From positions 23,864 through 87,863 of the forward strand of contig NZ_BATQ01000058.1 in assembly GCF_000739635.1 (NCBI RefSeq): a stretch of 64,000 bases of DNA. Direction: 5' to 3'. The first letter of the stretch is position 1. Every line of letters begins with the position of its first letter. Position numbers and translations under genes: made by a program. This document shows positions 17,349 through 26,447 of this stretch, piece after piece. Source of the DNA: Verrucomicrobium sp. BvORR034 (GTDB taxonomy: Bacteria; Verrucomicrobiota; Verrucomicrobiia; Verrucomicrobiales; Verrucomicrobiaceae). The notes below the pieces were generated by a model. That model worked only from the letters and a program-made list of their open reading frames with translations, did not search any database and was not told the origin of the DNA.

Positions 17349-19424
17349 ATGAAAACACTTCCATTGCTACTCTTAAGCTTCGCCCTTTGGTGCGTTGCTC
17401 TTCCGCCCCGTGCCGTGCAGGCACAGGAAACGGTCTCGTTCGAACTCTTCTACGACTCCCTGGATCCGTACGGTGAATGGATCGAAGTGGATGACTACGG
17501 GTATTGCTGGCGCCCCTATGCGGCCATGGATGACGCGATGTGGCGTCCCTATTCCGATGGATCCTGGGCGCACACCGATGGTGGCTGGACCTGGGTGTCC
17601 AACGAAGACTTTGGCTGGGCCACCTATCACTATGGCCGATGGGCTCGCGTCATCGGAGTGGGGTGGGTGTGGGTCCCGGGGTATGAATGGGCCCCAGCGT
17701 GGGTGTCCTGGCGTGACACTCCCGACAAGGAGTATGTGGGCTGGGCTCCTCTGCCTCCCGAAGCACGATTTGAGATCTCCATCGGGTTCAATACCTGGGT
17801 CGATGATTACTACGACATCGGACCTTCCTGCTACAATTTCGTGAGATACCGTGATTTCGGCGAACCCCGGCTGCGCACGGTGATCATGCCCTATGAGCGG
17901 AACGTCACGATCATCAACAACTCGATCAACATCACGCACATCAGCTACCGTGATTCGATCGTGAACAACGTTTACATCGGCGGGCCCCAGTACGGATTTG
18001 TGCGGGAACGCAGTGCACGGGAAGTGAGAGAACTCAAGCTGCGTCGGCGGGACGACTTTGACTTCGACCGTATGCGCCGGGATCCCAAGGAATATGGCCG
18101 CGCCATCAACCACCGCGAGGGGGACAATTTCCTGGTGGCTGCTCCAAACATCCGTCGTTTTCGTGACGATGAGCGACGCGAACCCACCAAGGTGAAGGAG
18201 CGTGTGACGGACCGCCGCATCGACCGCGGCTGGGACGGCGTAAAGGACCCGGCCGTTGCTCAACGCATTCGCGAACGCATGCGTCAGGACGGTGATCGGA
18301 CTCGTCCCCAAGTGATGCCAGAAAAAGTGATCGGGGGTCGGGAACGGGATGGCCGGATTGGCGCAAATGACGACCGGGATCAGAAGGGGCGGGATAATCG
18401 CGAAGGACGTGAGATGAACCGTGACGACCGTAGCACCGGACCTGGGGCTTTGCCTGGTGGTGGACGGGACGAACGCGTCACTCCTGGCGGAGCATCGCAG
18501 GCGGATATCGCCCGCCGTCTGGAAGAGGAGAAGAAGCTGCGTGAGCAGCGCGGCGGCACGGCCATGGATGACCGCGAACGCAAACGCAACAATGATGAAG
18601 ATGGACGTGTGGGCCGCCCTGGTGGTGCTCCTCCTGACATGGCTGACCGCCGTGAAAAGGAACGTCGCGATGCCATCGAGTCAGAGCAACGTCGTCGTGC
18701 CATGGAAGGTGAAGATGCTGCCAAGAAGAAGGAGATGGCCGACCGTGAACGTGTGGATCAAGATCGCGGCGAGAAGATGAAGGTGGACGCCCAGCGCGAA
18801 AAAGAGCGCCAGGCAGCCATGGAGTCCAAGAAGCGTGATGACTCGGAACGCATGCAGCGGGATCGTGAGGAAAAAATGAGGGGTGATGCGCAACAGGAAA
18901 AAGAACGCCAGGCGGCCATGGAATCCAAGAAGCGCGACGACGCGGTGCGTGCGCAGCGTGAACGTGAAGGCAGTGAGCAGGCCGCAAAGGAACGGATGGA
19001 AGGTGAACGTCGCAAGGCGATGGAGTCCCGCGCACGTGAGCAGAATGAGGGGCAGGAGCGCATGCGGAATGTGGAACGTGAAAAGCAGCAACGTGCTGTG
19101 AAGGAAGCGCAAGATCGCCAGCGCGCTGCCGCAGAAGGTGCCCAGCGTCGTGAAGCAGAGAATGGCCAGCGCAAGGCCATGGAGGATGCCCGCCGCCGGA
19201 GCGATGACAGCCAACGTGAGGCCGCGGAGCGCTCCCGTCGTGCAGCGGAAGAGGGCCGTCGTCAACAGATGCAGAGCCAGCAACGCCGCGCCGAAGAATC
19301 CCGACCCCAGCCCCAGCCTCAGATTCAGCGCCGGGAGGACACCCCCCCTGCAGGTGGTCGTGAGGGTGGCAAACGCGGCCACGACAAAGACGATGACAAG
19401 GAGAAGGAAAAAGGCCGCAAGTAG
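17349..19424 (+). CDS. Secreted DUF6600-like (YXWQXP-type) protein with long charged coiled-coil tail
   Basis: The 691-residue protein has a signal peptide (MKTLPLLLLSFALWCVALPP, cleavage near VQA-QE). Residues about 35-155 hold repeated Trp/Tyr-rich units (DPYGEWIEVDDYGYCWRP, DGSWAHTDGGWTWVSNEDFG, YGRWARVIGVGWVWVPGYEW), the pattern of DUF6600 proteins common in PVC and Acidobacteria. After residue about 240 the protein becomes extremely rich in Arg, Glu, Asp, Lys and Gln. It has a tandem repeat of about 34 residues around EKERQAAMESKKRDD (DNA near 18770-18950) and a predicted long coiled coil to the end. Function is unknown; an envelope or matrix role is plausible. A terminator follows at 19456-19489. 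Confidence 0.8.
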   Translation: MKTLPLLLLSFALWCVALPPRAVQAQETVSFELFYDSLDPYGEWIEVDDYGYCWRPYAAMDDAMWRPYSDGSWAHTDGGWTWVSNEDFGWATYHYGRWARVIGVGWVWVPGYEWAPAWVSWRDTPDKEYVGWAPLPPEARFEISIGFNTWVDDYYDIGPSCYNFVRYRDFGEPRLRTVIMPYERNVTIINNSINITHISYRDSIVNNVYIGGPQYGFVRERSAREVRELKLRRRDDFDFDRMRRDPKEYGRAINHREGDNFLVAAPNIRRFRDDERREPTKVKERVTDRRIDRGWDGVKDPAVAQRIRERMRQDGDRTRPQVMPEKVIGGRERDGRIGANDDRDQKGRDNREGREMNRDDRSTGPGALPGGGRDERVTPGGASQADIARRLEEEKKLREQRGGTAMDDRERKRNNDEDGRVGRPGGAPPDMADRREKERRDAIESEQRRRAMEGEDAAKKKEMADRERVDQDRGEKMKVDAQREKERQAAMESKKRDDSERMQRDREEKMRGDAQQEKERQAAMESKKRDDAVRAQREREGSEQAAKERMEGERRKAMESRAREQNEGQERMRNVEREKQQRAVKEAQDRQRAAAEGAQRREAENGQRKAMEDARRRSDDSQREAAERSRRAAEEGRRQQMQSQQRRAEESRPQPQPQIQRREDTPPAGGREGGKRGHDKDDDKEKEKGRK

Positions 19425-19455
19425 TTTGTTGAAACCCGTTTGAGCAAGTTCAGAG

Positions 19456-19489
19456 AGGTGTGCCCCGGAAACGGGTCACACCTTTTTTT
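19456..19489 (+). terminator. Rho-independent terminator of the DUF6600-like gene
   Basis: AGGTGTG (19456-19462) pairs with CACACCT (19477-19483), extended inward by a CCC/GGG pairing with a GAAA-like tip. A run of seven T residues (19483-19489) follows. It lies 32 bp after the stop codon. Confidence 0.9.
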
Positions 19490-19543
19490 GTGCCAGATGT
19501 TGGATCTGCTGCAGCCCGTATCTCTCCGCCATCTCTTGCCAAC

Positions 19544-19574
19544 AAAAAGCCTCCGCCCAAAATCGGACGGAGGC
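19544..19574 (-). terminator. Rho-independent terminator of the dsbD-like gene
   Basis: On the minus strand GCCTCCG pairs with CGGAGGC (19568-19574 with 19549-19555), followed by TTTTTG (complement of 19544-19548). It lies about 40 bp past the stop of the dsbD-like gene and back to back with the terminator at 19456-19489. Confidence 0.85.
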
Positions 19575-19615
19575 TCGTGACAGGTCTCAGATCGTGGGGA
19601 GCGGAGGCTCAACGC

Positions 19616-21580
19616 TTACTTGGCCACGGCCACTGGCTGTTCGATCTTTGCCAGGGTCTCTTTCACATGGGCCACAGTGAGCAGCTCGCTCAGCACCACC
19701 GGTTCCTTCTTGCCAGGGACATAGAGCACGTTCACGGGAACGGCGGCTTTTCCCAGTTCCTGGAGGGCCTTGAAGATGACCTCATCCTGATTGGTCCAGT
19801 CAGCTTTGAGAGTCACCACTCCGAGACGATGAAACTCGCTGCGCAAGGCGTCATCGCGGTACACGAGTTTGTTTGTCTGGCAGGTCACGCACCAGCGGGC
19901 TGTGAAGTCGATGTACACTGGCTTTTTCTCGTCGCGGAGCTGGGCCACCAGTTCTGGGGACCATTCCTTCCAGCTGAGGGCTGGCACGGCATTTTCTTCC
20001 GCCTTTGAGTTCTTCTTGATGGGCTCGGGCCAGGCGAGGGCCGTGCCGAAAATGGTGAATGCCAGTGTCAGAATAGAGGCGGTGAGGCGTGTGCGGGAAG
20101 ATTTGTAGGGAAGCTGCCAGCGTCCATAGATCCAGCACGCCACTCCCACCAGAACGAGTCCGAACATGGCCTTGAGCAGGCCGTACTCGTCCACCATGCC
20201 CGCCAGCGTCCAAAGAAGAAATGCGGCGGTCGCAAACATCAAGAAAGACATCGCCTGCTTGAAACTCTCCATCCAGGCACCCGGGCGGGGCAAGAGTGCC
20301 ACGAGCTTGGGAAAGGCTGAGAGAAGCAAATAAGGGAAGGAGAGGCCGAGTCCGATGACGGTGAAGAACAGGAGCGAAGGGAGAGGAGGCAACACAAGCC
20401 CGTAAGCCAGGGCGGGAGCCAGAAAAGGGGCGGCACAAGGAGTGGCCACGATCGTGGCGAGCAGCCCTGAGAAGAAGGAGCCACCCAGGCCTGCCTTCTG
20501 CGTGAGGCCGCTGCCAACCGCTGTGGCGGAGGTGCCTACTTCAAACAGACCGGCCATATTCAGGCCAAAGGCGAAGAGGAAGAGGGTGAGCAGCAGGACG
20601 AATACGGGCGACTGTAGTTGGGCTCCCCAGCCAACATGGGTGCCTCCTGAGCGGAGAATTTGGATGGTTCCTGCGAGAATCCAGAAACAAATCAGCACCC
20701 CTAGGGTGTAAGCCAGCCCGTGCAGGACGACCCTGCGATGGTCTTCCCCAGACTGGTTCACCACCCCGAGAATCTTGATTCCCAGGACGGGGAACACGCA
20801 GGGCATGACGTTTAGGATCAATCCTCCTGCGAAAGCAAGTAGGAGCTTTCCTGCCAGTCCGCCTTCGGCTTGCGGCGGGGCGGTTGCCTTGCCTGCTTCC
20901 GGAGGAGCGGGCGGGACGGGGGCAGGCTCCGGAGGGGCGGTCTTCGCTGCCGGAGTCGCTTCGGGCTGCTTGGCTTCCACGACCGGGGGCGGGTTCGGTG
21001 CCGCTTTTTCCGGTCCGGCCGACGCAAAGATGGTGGTGTTCGCGGCATTCACGCCGGGCTCACTGCCGAGGGGAAGAGTGAGGGTGAATGGCAGCTTCAC
21101 CGGCATGCAGGTTTGCGGATCGCAAACGAGCGCGTCCACCTGACCCTCCAGCTTCACTTCACTGCCCGCCGCCGCAGAGGCGGGAGGGGTGATCTGATAG
21201 GGGAGATAGACTGTTCCCTCGTAGGCATCCATCATGACGCCCCCTGTGGACTGAATCCGATGGGTGGCAGGCCAGGGAAGCTCTTCTGCCTTCCAGCCTT
21301 CCGGCAGCTTCCAAGTGACCCGGGTGGGCAGGCCGGGGGCGCCATCGGGAATGGTCTTCCCATAGACGTGCCAGGTGGGCGAATGCTCAAGTTTGACAGC
21401 CACCTTGAAGGGCTTGCCCGCACCAACGGTGCTCAGCTCAGAAACGAGATCACCAGTCACCGGTTTGTTTTCGAGACCGAACTGAGCTCGCACCCCGAGT
21501 GGAGCCAGGAAAAGAGCGAGCAGGGCCAGGAGGAGCAAGCTGTGCCGTCGGGATTGGGGCGGGAAGGCGGTCATAGACAT
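19616..21580 (-). CDS. dsbD: DsbD-like thiol:disulfide reductase with N-terminal DsbC-like domain
   Basis: DsbD passes electrons from cytoplasmic thioredoxin through the membrane to periplasmic thiols. The 654-residue protein has a signal, an N-terminal immunoglobulin-like domain (to about residue 190), and a Pro/Ala-rich linker (residues about 195-240). A membrane domain follows with the paired cysteines in NVMPCVFPVLG and ATPCAAPFLAP, then a C-terminal thioredoxin domain with CVTC at residues 564-567. The N-terminal domain contains two Cys in ALVCDPQTCMPVKLP, typical of the ScsB/DsbD group that accepts bacterial metal-stress or cytochrome-maturation substrates. It lies 98 bp downstream of pyrD on the same strand. 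Confidence 0.9.
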   Translation of the reverse strand: MSMTAFPPQSRRHSLLLLALLALFLAPLGVRAQFGLENKPVTGDLVSELSTVGAGKPFKVAVKLEHSPTWHVYGKTIPDGAPGLPTRVTWKLPEGWKAEELPWPATHRIQSTGGVMMDAYEGTVYLPYQITPPASAAAGSEVKLEGQVDALVCDPQTCMPVKLPFTLTLPLGSEPGVNAANTTIFASAGPEKAAPNPPPVVEAKQPEATPAAKTAPPEPAPVPPAPPEAGKATAPPQAEGGLAGKLLLAFAGGLILNVMPCVFPVLGIKILGVVNQSGEDHRRVVLHGLAYTLGVLICFWILAGTIQILRSGGTHVGWGAQLQSPVFVLLLTLFLFAFGLNMAGLFEVGTSATAVGSGLTQKAGLGGSFFSGLLATIVATPCAAPFLAPALAYGLVLPPLPSLLFFTVIGLGLSFPYLLLSAFPKLVALLPRPGAWMESFKQAMSFLMFATAAFLLWTLAGMVDEYGLLKAMFGLVLVGVACWIYGRWQLPYKSSRTRLTASILTLAFTIFGTALAWPEPIKKNSKAEENAVPALSWKEWSPELVAQLRDEKKPVYIDFTARWCVTCQTNKLVYRDDALRSEFHRLGVVTLKADWTNQDEVIFKALQELGKAAVPVNVLYVPGKKEPVVLSELLTVAHVKETLAKIEQPVAVAK

Positions 21581-21678
21581 AGGGGAGTAACGCCTGTCAC
21601 CGCTGAAATGTTGTCAGCGGGGAGAGGTTCACACTAGTTGGAACGAAGATGGGAGGGCGCTCGTTGGAGCTTATTCCC

Positions 21679-22722
21679 TCAATTTTTGCCCGAGACGGTA
21701 AGTGCAGCGATATCGCGCACCAGAGCCGGACCCCGGTAGACGAGTCCGGTATACACTTGCACGAGGGCAGCTCCGGCATCCAATTTCGCCTGAGCCTGGG
21801 CTGCCGTCATGATGCCACCCACCCCGATGATGGGCATGGAGGTGGGAAGGGCAGCGCGCAGGGTGGCGATGACTTCGGTGGATCGGGTGGTGAGAGGCGC
21901 TCCGCTCAGCCCGCCTGCTTCATCCGCCAGGCGATGACCTGCGACGGCTTCCCGGGAGATGGTTGTGTTGGTGGCGATCACGCCATCCAGTTGCTGTTCT
22001 GTGAAGACACGTACCAGGCTGTCGATCTGGGCGGGCTCCAGATCGGGGGCAATCTTCACTAGCAGCGGCTTCTTGTCGCCGTGGCGGGCGGCGAGACGCT
22101 GTTGCTCTTCTTTCAAAGTTCCGACCAGCCGACGGATCGGTTCCTCGGCCTGCAGATCCCGCAAGCCTTTGGTGTTCGGGGAGGAAATATTGACCGCGAT
22201 GTAGTCGGCCACGGGATAAGCCGCCCGCAGGCAGGTCACATAGTCGTCCACGGCCTTCTCGTTGGGAGTATCGAAGTTCTTTCCGATGTTCACGCCCACG
22301 ATTCCGGTGCCCTGCCGCTTCTCGAGCCGGGCGACGGCGGCCTGGATGCCGGGATTGTTGAAGCCCATTCGATTGATGATGGCTTCCTTCTCAATAAGCC
22401 GGAAAAGGCGGGGGGTGGGGTTCCCAGGCTGCGGGCGGGGGGTGAGCGTGCCGACCTCGACAAAGCCGAAGCCAAGCGCACCCCAAGCGTCCACGGCGGC
22501 AGCCGACTTGTCCATACCCGCAGCCAGACCCACCACGTTTGGAAACTCCAGGCCGAGGACTTTGATGGGAGGTTGAGAGGGTGCGTCAGACTCAGCTCCT
22601 TCCAGCATCCCCAGCGCATGCCCCATTTTGAGCAGTTTCACCGTCCACTCATGGGCAGTTTCTGCGTCGAGCTGAAAGAGAAGGGGGCGAAGGAGTGGGT
22701 AGAGCCGGTGGATCAAGGACAT
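21679..22722 (-). CDS. pyrD: Dihydroorotate dehydrogenase, class 2 (quinone-dependent)
   Basis: PyrD oxidises dihydroorotate to orotate with FMN and a quinone at the membrane in pyrimidine synthesis. The start at 22722 (MSLIHRLYPLLRPLLFQLDAE) gives 347 residues with the class 2 N-terminal membrane-associating helices. Class 2 motifs are seen: GLAAGMDKSA (66-75), FVEVGTLTPRPQPGN, INRMGFNNPG, VNISSPNTKGLRDL with Ser180/Ser181 as catalytic base region, IGVGGI and AALVQVYTGLVYRGP. The gene is divergent from the histidine kinase gene. Confidence 0.96.
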   Translation of the reverse strand: MSLIHRLYPLLRPLLFQLDAETAHEWTVKLLKMGHALGMLEGAESDAPSQPPIKVLGLEFPNVVGLAAGMDKSAAAVDAWGALGFGFVEVGTLTPRPQPGNPTPRLFRLIEKEAIINRMGFNNPGIQAAVARLEKRQGTGIVGVNIGKNFDTPNEKAVDDYVTCLRAAYPVADYIAVNISSPNTKGLRDLQAEEPIRRLVGTLKEEQQRLAARHGDKKPLLVKIAPDLEPAQIDSLVRVFTEQQLDGVIATNTTISREAVAGHRLADEAGGLSGAPLTTRSTEVIATLRAALPTSMPIIGVGGIMTAAQAQAKLDAGAALVQVYTGLVYRGPALVRDIAALTVSGKN

Positions 22723-22810
22723 AGGATGAATGTCGTATGCCATACCGCGCCGCGACAAAATCGCAAATAGGGCGATCTATCAGAGAATTTAATTGTTTGA
22801 CTGAAAATAA

Positions 22811-22839
22811 TTGCCAAGGGTTCTTCTTATCTGTAGCAC
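22811..22839 (+). promoter_or_regulatory. Candidate promoter of the LytS-type kinase gene
   Basis: TTGCCA (22811-22816) is spaced 17 bp from TAGCAC (22834-22839) in the AT-rich divergent gap with pyrD. The -10 resembles the TAGCAT seen before rpsL. This is a sequence match only. Confidence 0.3.
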
Positions 22840-22881
22840 GTAGCAACCAATACAGGTGCCCGGGGTTGGCGGAGAAGTGGT

Positions 22882-24282
22882 GTGGTGCCGTTTTGGCTTC
22901 TTTCTTTCGCCGCAACCTATTTCCCCGTCGTGTTCCAGTTTCTCCAGAGGATGCCCTTGTTTTGGAAGTTTCATTGCGCTGGTTGGATGTTGTTTTCTCT
23001 GAGCATGCTGCCTGTGCGGGTGGTGATCGCCAAGCCGGCAGGGGGAGAGTGGGAGAGCCTCGTGCCGGATATGATCTTCTTTCTGGGTCGTGACTTGCTG
23101 GGGTTTTTGCTCTGCCTTGGCTTGCGGTGGGTTTACCGCCGTCCGTTTGCCCAGAAGGCAAAGCCGGTGCAGTTGGCACCCTTGCTTGTGGGGCTGGCGG
23201 CGGCAACCGCCGCCGTGGATGGCTATGGTGCGGAATGGTTGTTCAGGATGTTGGGAATGGGACGGGGCAACGTGAGCGCGCCTATTTTCGTGGCGGCATC
23301 TTTTTGGCTGCATTTCATCATTTTTTTCTTCTGGGGCCTCATGTTCTTCATGCTGCGCGCCTTTATTCGCGCGAAGAGGAATGAGAAGCGGCTCGCACTT
23401 GCGGCGGCCCGGCAGAGGGAGTCGGAGCTCCTCATGCTGCGTGCGCACCTGGAGCCTCATTTCATTTTCAATGCTCTGAATGCCATCACCATCCTGTCTC
23501 ACGGCAATACCAAGGTGATTCCTGTCGTCAGAGGGTTGTCTGACTACCTGCGATTCTGCCTGGCCAACCGGGACAAGCCGTTGGTCCCGCTGGGGGAGGA
23601 GTTGGATGCGATTGGCGAGTACCTGAAGGTGGAGCGGGCCCGCTTTGGCGATGACCTGATTGTGAGGATGGATGTGGACGAGGCCTCCAGCCGGCACATC
23701 CCCGTGCCAGGTGTTTTCATGATGCCACTGGTGGAGAACGCAATCAAACATCGAGCCCCTGGCAATCACCCTCTCTACCTCTGGATCCAGGTGGACCACC
23801 GGAAGCAGGCGGGGGACGACGCCGTGCTGGAAGATTTGCGGATGCGCCCTGTGCACGGCGAGCGGCACGAGCAGGAAGCCGCCCCAGACTTACAGGAGGT
23901 GGCAGAGATGATCTTCGACAGCGAAGTGCCGGATTTTCTGGCGATGGAACGTGAGTTGATGATCCGTGTGACGAGCAATAGCGTCTGGAAGCCAACGGTG
24001 GAACGTGTGGATGTAAGTCCTGCCAGTGGCGTGGGGCTGAGCAACCTTCAGCGACGCCTGGAACTGCTCTATCCGGGGGAAGGGCGTACCGAATTCTCAA
24101 TTGGACCATCGGAAGGCTATGTGGTGGCCCAGATTCGTATCCGTGCTCCCCTCCACGCCTTCAAGAACCGGGCGGGCGCTTCTCGTCCCACGCTGCCCGA
24201 GGTGCCCGGCCCGGGAGTGAAACCGCGTCGGAAGGCCGATACCTTCGCCGGGATCATCGGCACGCAGACTCCGCAGTCGTGA
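22882..24282 (+). CDS. Sensor histidine kinase of the LytS/YehU type, orphan
   Basis: From a GTG at 22882 the protein has 466 residues, with about four N-terminal membrane helices (residues 5-22, 30-50, 65-85 and 133-160). A cytoplasmic His_kinase domain follows. The H box is LEPHFIFNALNAI with His193; the N box is PLVENAIKH with Asn286; the G box is GVGLSNLQRRLELLYPG (383-399). Between N and G boxes an extra, mostly acidic segment of about 50 residues (308-358) is present that most LytS kinases lack. No LytTR response regulator is encoded nearby, so the partner must lie elsewhere. The C-terminal tail after residue 420 is Pro/Arg-rich. Confidence 0.88.
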   Translation: MVPFWLLSFAATYFPVVFQFLQRMPLFWKFHCAGWMLFSLSMLPVRVVIAKPAGGEWESLVPDMIFFLGRDLLGFLLCLGLRWVYRRPFAQKAKPVQLAPLLVGLAAATAAVDGYGAEWLFRMLGMGRGNVSAPIFVAASFWLHFIIFFFWGLMFFMLRAFIRAKRNEKRLALAAARQRESELLMLRAHLEPHFIFNALNAITILSHGNTKVIPVVRGLSDYLRFCLANRDKPLVPLGEELDAIGEYLKVERARFGDDLIVRMDVDEASSRHIPVPGVFMMPLVENAIKHRAPGNHPLYLWIQVDHRKQAGDDAVLEDLRMRPVHGERHEQEAAPDLQEVAEMIFDSEVPDFLAMERELMIRVTSNSVWKPTVERVDVSPASGVGLSNLQRRLELLYPGEGRTEFSIGPSEGYVVAQIRIRAPLHAFKNRAGASRPTLPEVPGPGVKPRRKADTFAGIIGTQTPQS

Positions 24283-24357
24283 CGCACTGCGCAGGGCTTT
24301 TTTCCATGGCATAAGTTGGAGCCTGTGGTTCCGGATGGGAGGGTTGGAACTCCATCT

Positions 24358-25320
24358 ATGACCACAGTCCTTCGCAATCCTTGGTTCGCCATTCTGGTGC
24401 CTGCGCTCGTGGGTTTTGGAGCCGCGGTGTATGGGATCCGTGCTTTCGAGCGCTATGACCTCGTCCTTTTCATCGGGGTGCCGATCTTGGTTTCATTTCT
24501 GTCGGCATTCTGCACCTCGTATCGCCGGGAGGTTGCTTACGGCAGGGCCTACGGGAGAGCCGTTGCTTCGCAGCTGGTATTGGGGCTGATGATCCTGCTG
24601 GTGGCGATGGACGGACTGATCTGCTTGTTGATGGCACTGCCCCTCGCCATGTTGACCAGTCTCATCGGCGCGCTGGTTGGCATTGCTGCGGGGGCATCCT
24701 TTTCGAAAGGGGCTGGAACTCTCGTACCGTTGCTCGCGGTGGTCATGTTTCCGGGTTTGGTGGCCTTTGAGGGCCGCACACCCTTTTCCCCACCGCTGCG
24801 TCAGGTGGTTACCTCGGTGGAGATTGATGCGCCGATTGCGCGCGTCTGGGATGTCGTCGTCGCTTTCCCGCGAATCACCGCCGAGCCAGCATGGATTTTC
24901 AAGGCGGGCATCGCCTGTCCGATTGAGGCCAGGATCGAAGGCGTTGGTAAGGGGGCCATCCGCTATTGCACCTTTTCGACAGGGGATTTCGTGGAGCCTA
25001 TCACCCAGTGGGATGCTCCTCATCTGCTGGCCTTTGACGTCACTTCGAGTCCGGCCCCCACGGAAGAGTTCTCACCCTATGAGCATGTGGACGCCGCCCA
25101 TCTGCACGGCCATTTGAGATCTGAACGCGGACAGTTCCGGCTCATCGAGAAAGATGGGAAAGTGATCCTGGAAGGCACCACCTGGTATCGTCACGAGATG
25201 GCACCGCAGTGGTATTGGGGACGAGTGTCGGAAACGATCATTCATGAGATTCATCAGCGGGTGCTGGATCACATCAAGGAGGTGGCAGAGGAGGCTGGCA
25301 GCAACGTGGGTCCCAATTGA
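24358..25320 (+). CDS. Membrane protein with C-terminal SRPBCC (START-like) domain
   Basis: The ATG at 24358 gives 320 residues. Residues about 8-150 contain four or five hydrophobic segments. The second half begins SVEIDAPIARVWDVVVAF and contains GAIRYCTFSTGDFVEPITQWD and FRLIEKDGKVILEGTTWYRHEM, the pattern of polyketide-cyclase/SRPBCC domains that bind hydrophobic ligands. The fusion of a membrane region to this domain is a known but uncharacterised architecture. It starts 76 bp after the kinase gene and may share its transcript. Confidence 0.75.
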   Translation: MTTVLRNPWFAILVPALVGFGAAVYGIRAFERYDLVLFIGVPILVSFLSAFCTSYRREVAYGRAYGRAVASQLVLGLMILLVAMDGLICLLMALPLAMLTSLIGALVGIAAGASFSKGAGTLVPLLAVVMFPGLVAFEGRTPFSPPLRQVVTSVEIDAPIARVWDVVVAFPRITAEPAWIFKAGIACPIEARIEGVGKGAIRYCTFSTGDFVEPITQWDAPHLLAFDVTSSPAPTEEFSPYEHVDAAHLHGHLRSERGQFRLIEKDGKVILEGTTWYRHEMAPQWYWGRVSETIIHEIHQRVLDHIKEVAEEAGSNVGPN

Positions 25321-25342
25321 ACTCACGATCACGATTCCTCGC

Positions 25343-25879
25343 ATGCACCGCTATCTCACGCTTCTACTTCACCACCTTGGGTTTTGCGACCATCCTGAGC
25401 CTTGGATGGGACCGGTGGGGGACTGCTTCATCTCGGACAAAGAGCTCACCTGTGCTTACCTCGCAGATCGAGGACCTTTTTCCCCAAGGGCAATCGAGAT
25501 GGTCAGCGAAATGCTTGGGTTCACGATGGTTGCCACGATCAAGGGGCGCCGATTCTTGATTGCGAAAAGCTATGTCGAGGAAATTTTACAGCACAGGGTT
25601 GTTCGTCGCGGAAAGGACTATGCCATTGGGGAGACCTATTCGGCAGTCTACGAGCGCATGTTGAGATCGCGGGTCGTGCGTGACTTTGATGGGACGGGGT
25701 ATTGGGTCTGCCAAGATGATCCTGTTGGCGGTTTTCGAGAGCACTTCAAGCCTATGACGGCCGCAGAGTTTCATGAGGAGACTTCTCACCTGCCGTTTGA
25801 TGAAGCGGGTTTTCCGGTGGTGACACCGCCGGATGAAGAGACCTTGAGAATTGCCCGCAGCCTTCGCAAGCCGGGTTGA
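25343..25879 (+). CDS. Hypothetical protein
   Basis: The ATG at 25343 gives 178 residues; it follows the SRPBCC gene by 23 bp. No signal peptide or membrane segment is seen. Conserved-looking stretches are GPVGDCFISDKELTCAYLAD, FTMVATIKGRRFLIAKSYVE and GTGYWVCQDDPVGG. I do not recognise the family. Position and even codon use support a real gene, probably cotranscribed with its upstream neighbour. Confidence 0.6.
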   Translation: MHRYLTLLLHHLGFCDHPEPWMGPVGDCFISDKELTCAYLADRGPFSPRAIEMVSEMLGFTMVATIKGRRFLIAKSYVEEILQHRVVRRGKDYAIGETYSAVYERMLRSRVVRDFDGTGYWVCQDDPVGGFREHFKPMTAAEFHEETSHLPFDEAGFPVVTPPDEETLRIARSLRKPG

Positions 25880-25991
25880 TTTTCGACCGATGGTGTCAGA
25901 TTGATTTGAGCGACTACGAAGGCCCGGTGGACGTATGAATAAAAAATGAGCTGACGCACCAGATGAGAACTGGAAAACGTATCTCGTTGGC

Positions 25992-26381
25992 GTGAAAACC
26001 AACCTTCAGATTGTGCACGACCTGTACAAGGCGTTCCGCGAAAAAGACTACGATGCCTTTATCGTTCTCTGTGCGCCGGACCTGGAGTGGGTCCAGAACG
26101 AGGGCTTTCCGCGGGGGGCCACATGGCATGGACCACAGGCGGTGGTGGATGGCGTGTTCCGGACGTTTGACGACACCTGGGAGGACTGGAAGTACGAGGT
26201 CGAACGGTACCTTGATGCCGGCAACTCGATCGTCGTGGTCGGGCGCTATCGAGGGAGGCACCGTCTGACGGGCAAGACGTTCAATTCACCGGCCGCCCAT
26301 ATTTACGATCTCATCGGAGGCCGGGTGCAGCGCTTTCGCCAGTTCACCGACACCAAGGTGATCTGGGATGCGATGGAGTAG
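25992..26381 (+). CDS. SnoaL-like / NTF2-fold protein
   Basis: The 129-residue protein starts at a GTG. It shows the SnoaL pattern: VHDLYKAFREKDYDAFIVLC, LEWVQNEGFPRGATWHGPQAV, YLDAGNSIVVVGRYRGRHRLTGKTF and a C-terminal IYDLIGGRVQRFRQFTDT. These small cone-shaped proteins may be enzymes or ligand binders; the reaction is unknown. The 112 bp before it holds nothing recognisable. Confidence 0.8.
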   Translation: MKTNLQIVHDLYKAFREKDYDAFIVLCAPDLEWVQNEGFPRGATWHGPQAVVDGVFRTFDDTWEDWKYEVERYLDAGNSIVVVGRYRGRHRLTGKTFNSPAAHIYDLIGGRVQRFRQFTDTKVIWDAME

Positions 26382-26447
26382 CGGTGAGGCGGACTGTGGT
26401 TGCCTGCAGAGAAGTTTTGGATAGCATGAGTCAATTCTTTGATCACC

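Noticed and set aside
17373..18311. A 312-codon minus-strand open frame opposite the DUF6600-like gene
   Set aside because: The plus-strand protein has a signal peptide and repeat structure and is followed by a terminator; the antisense frame has none of these.
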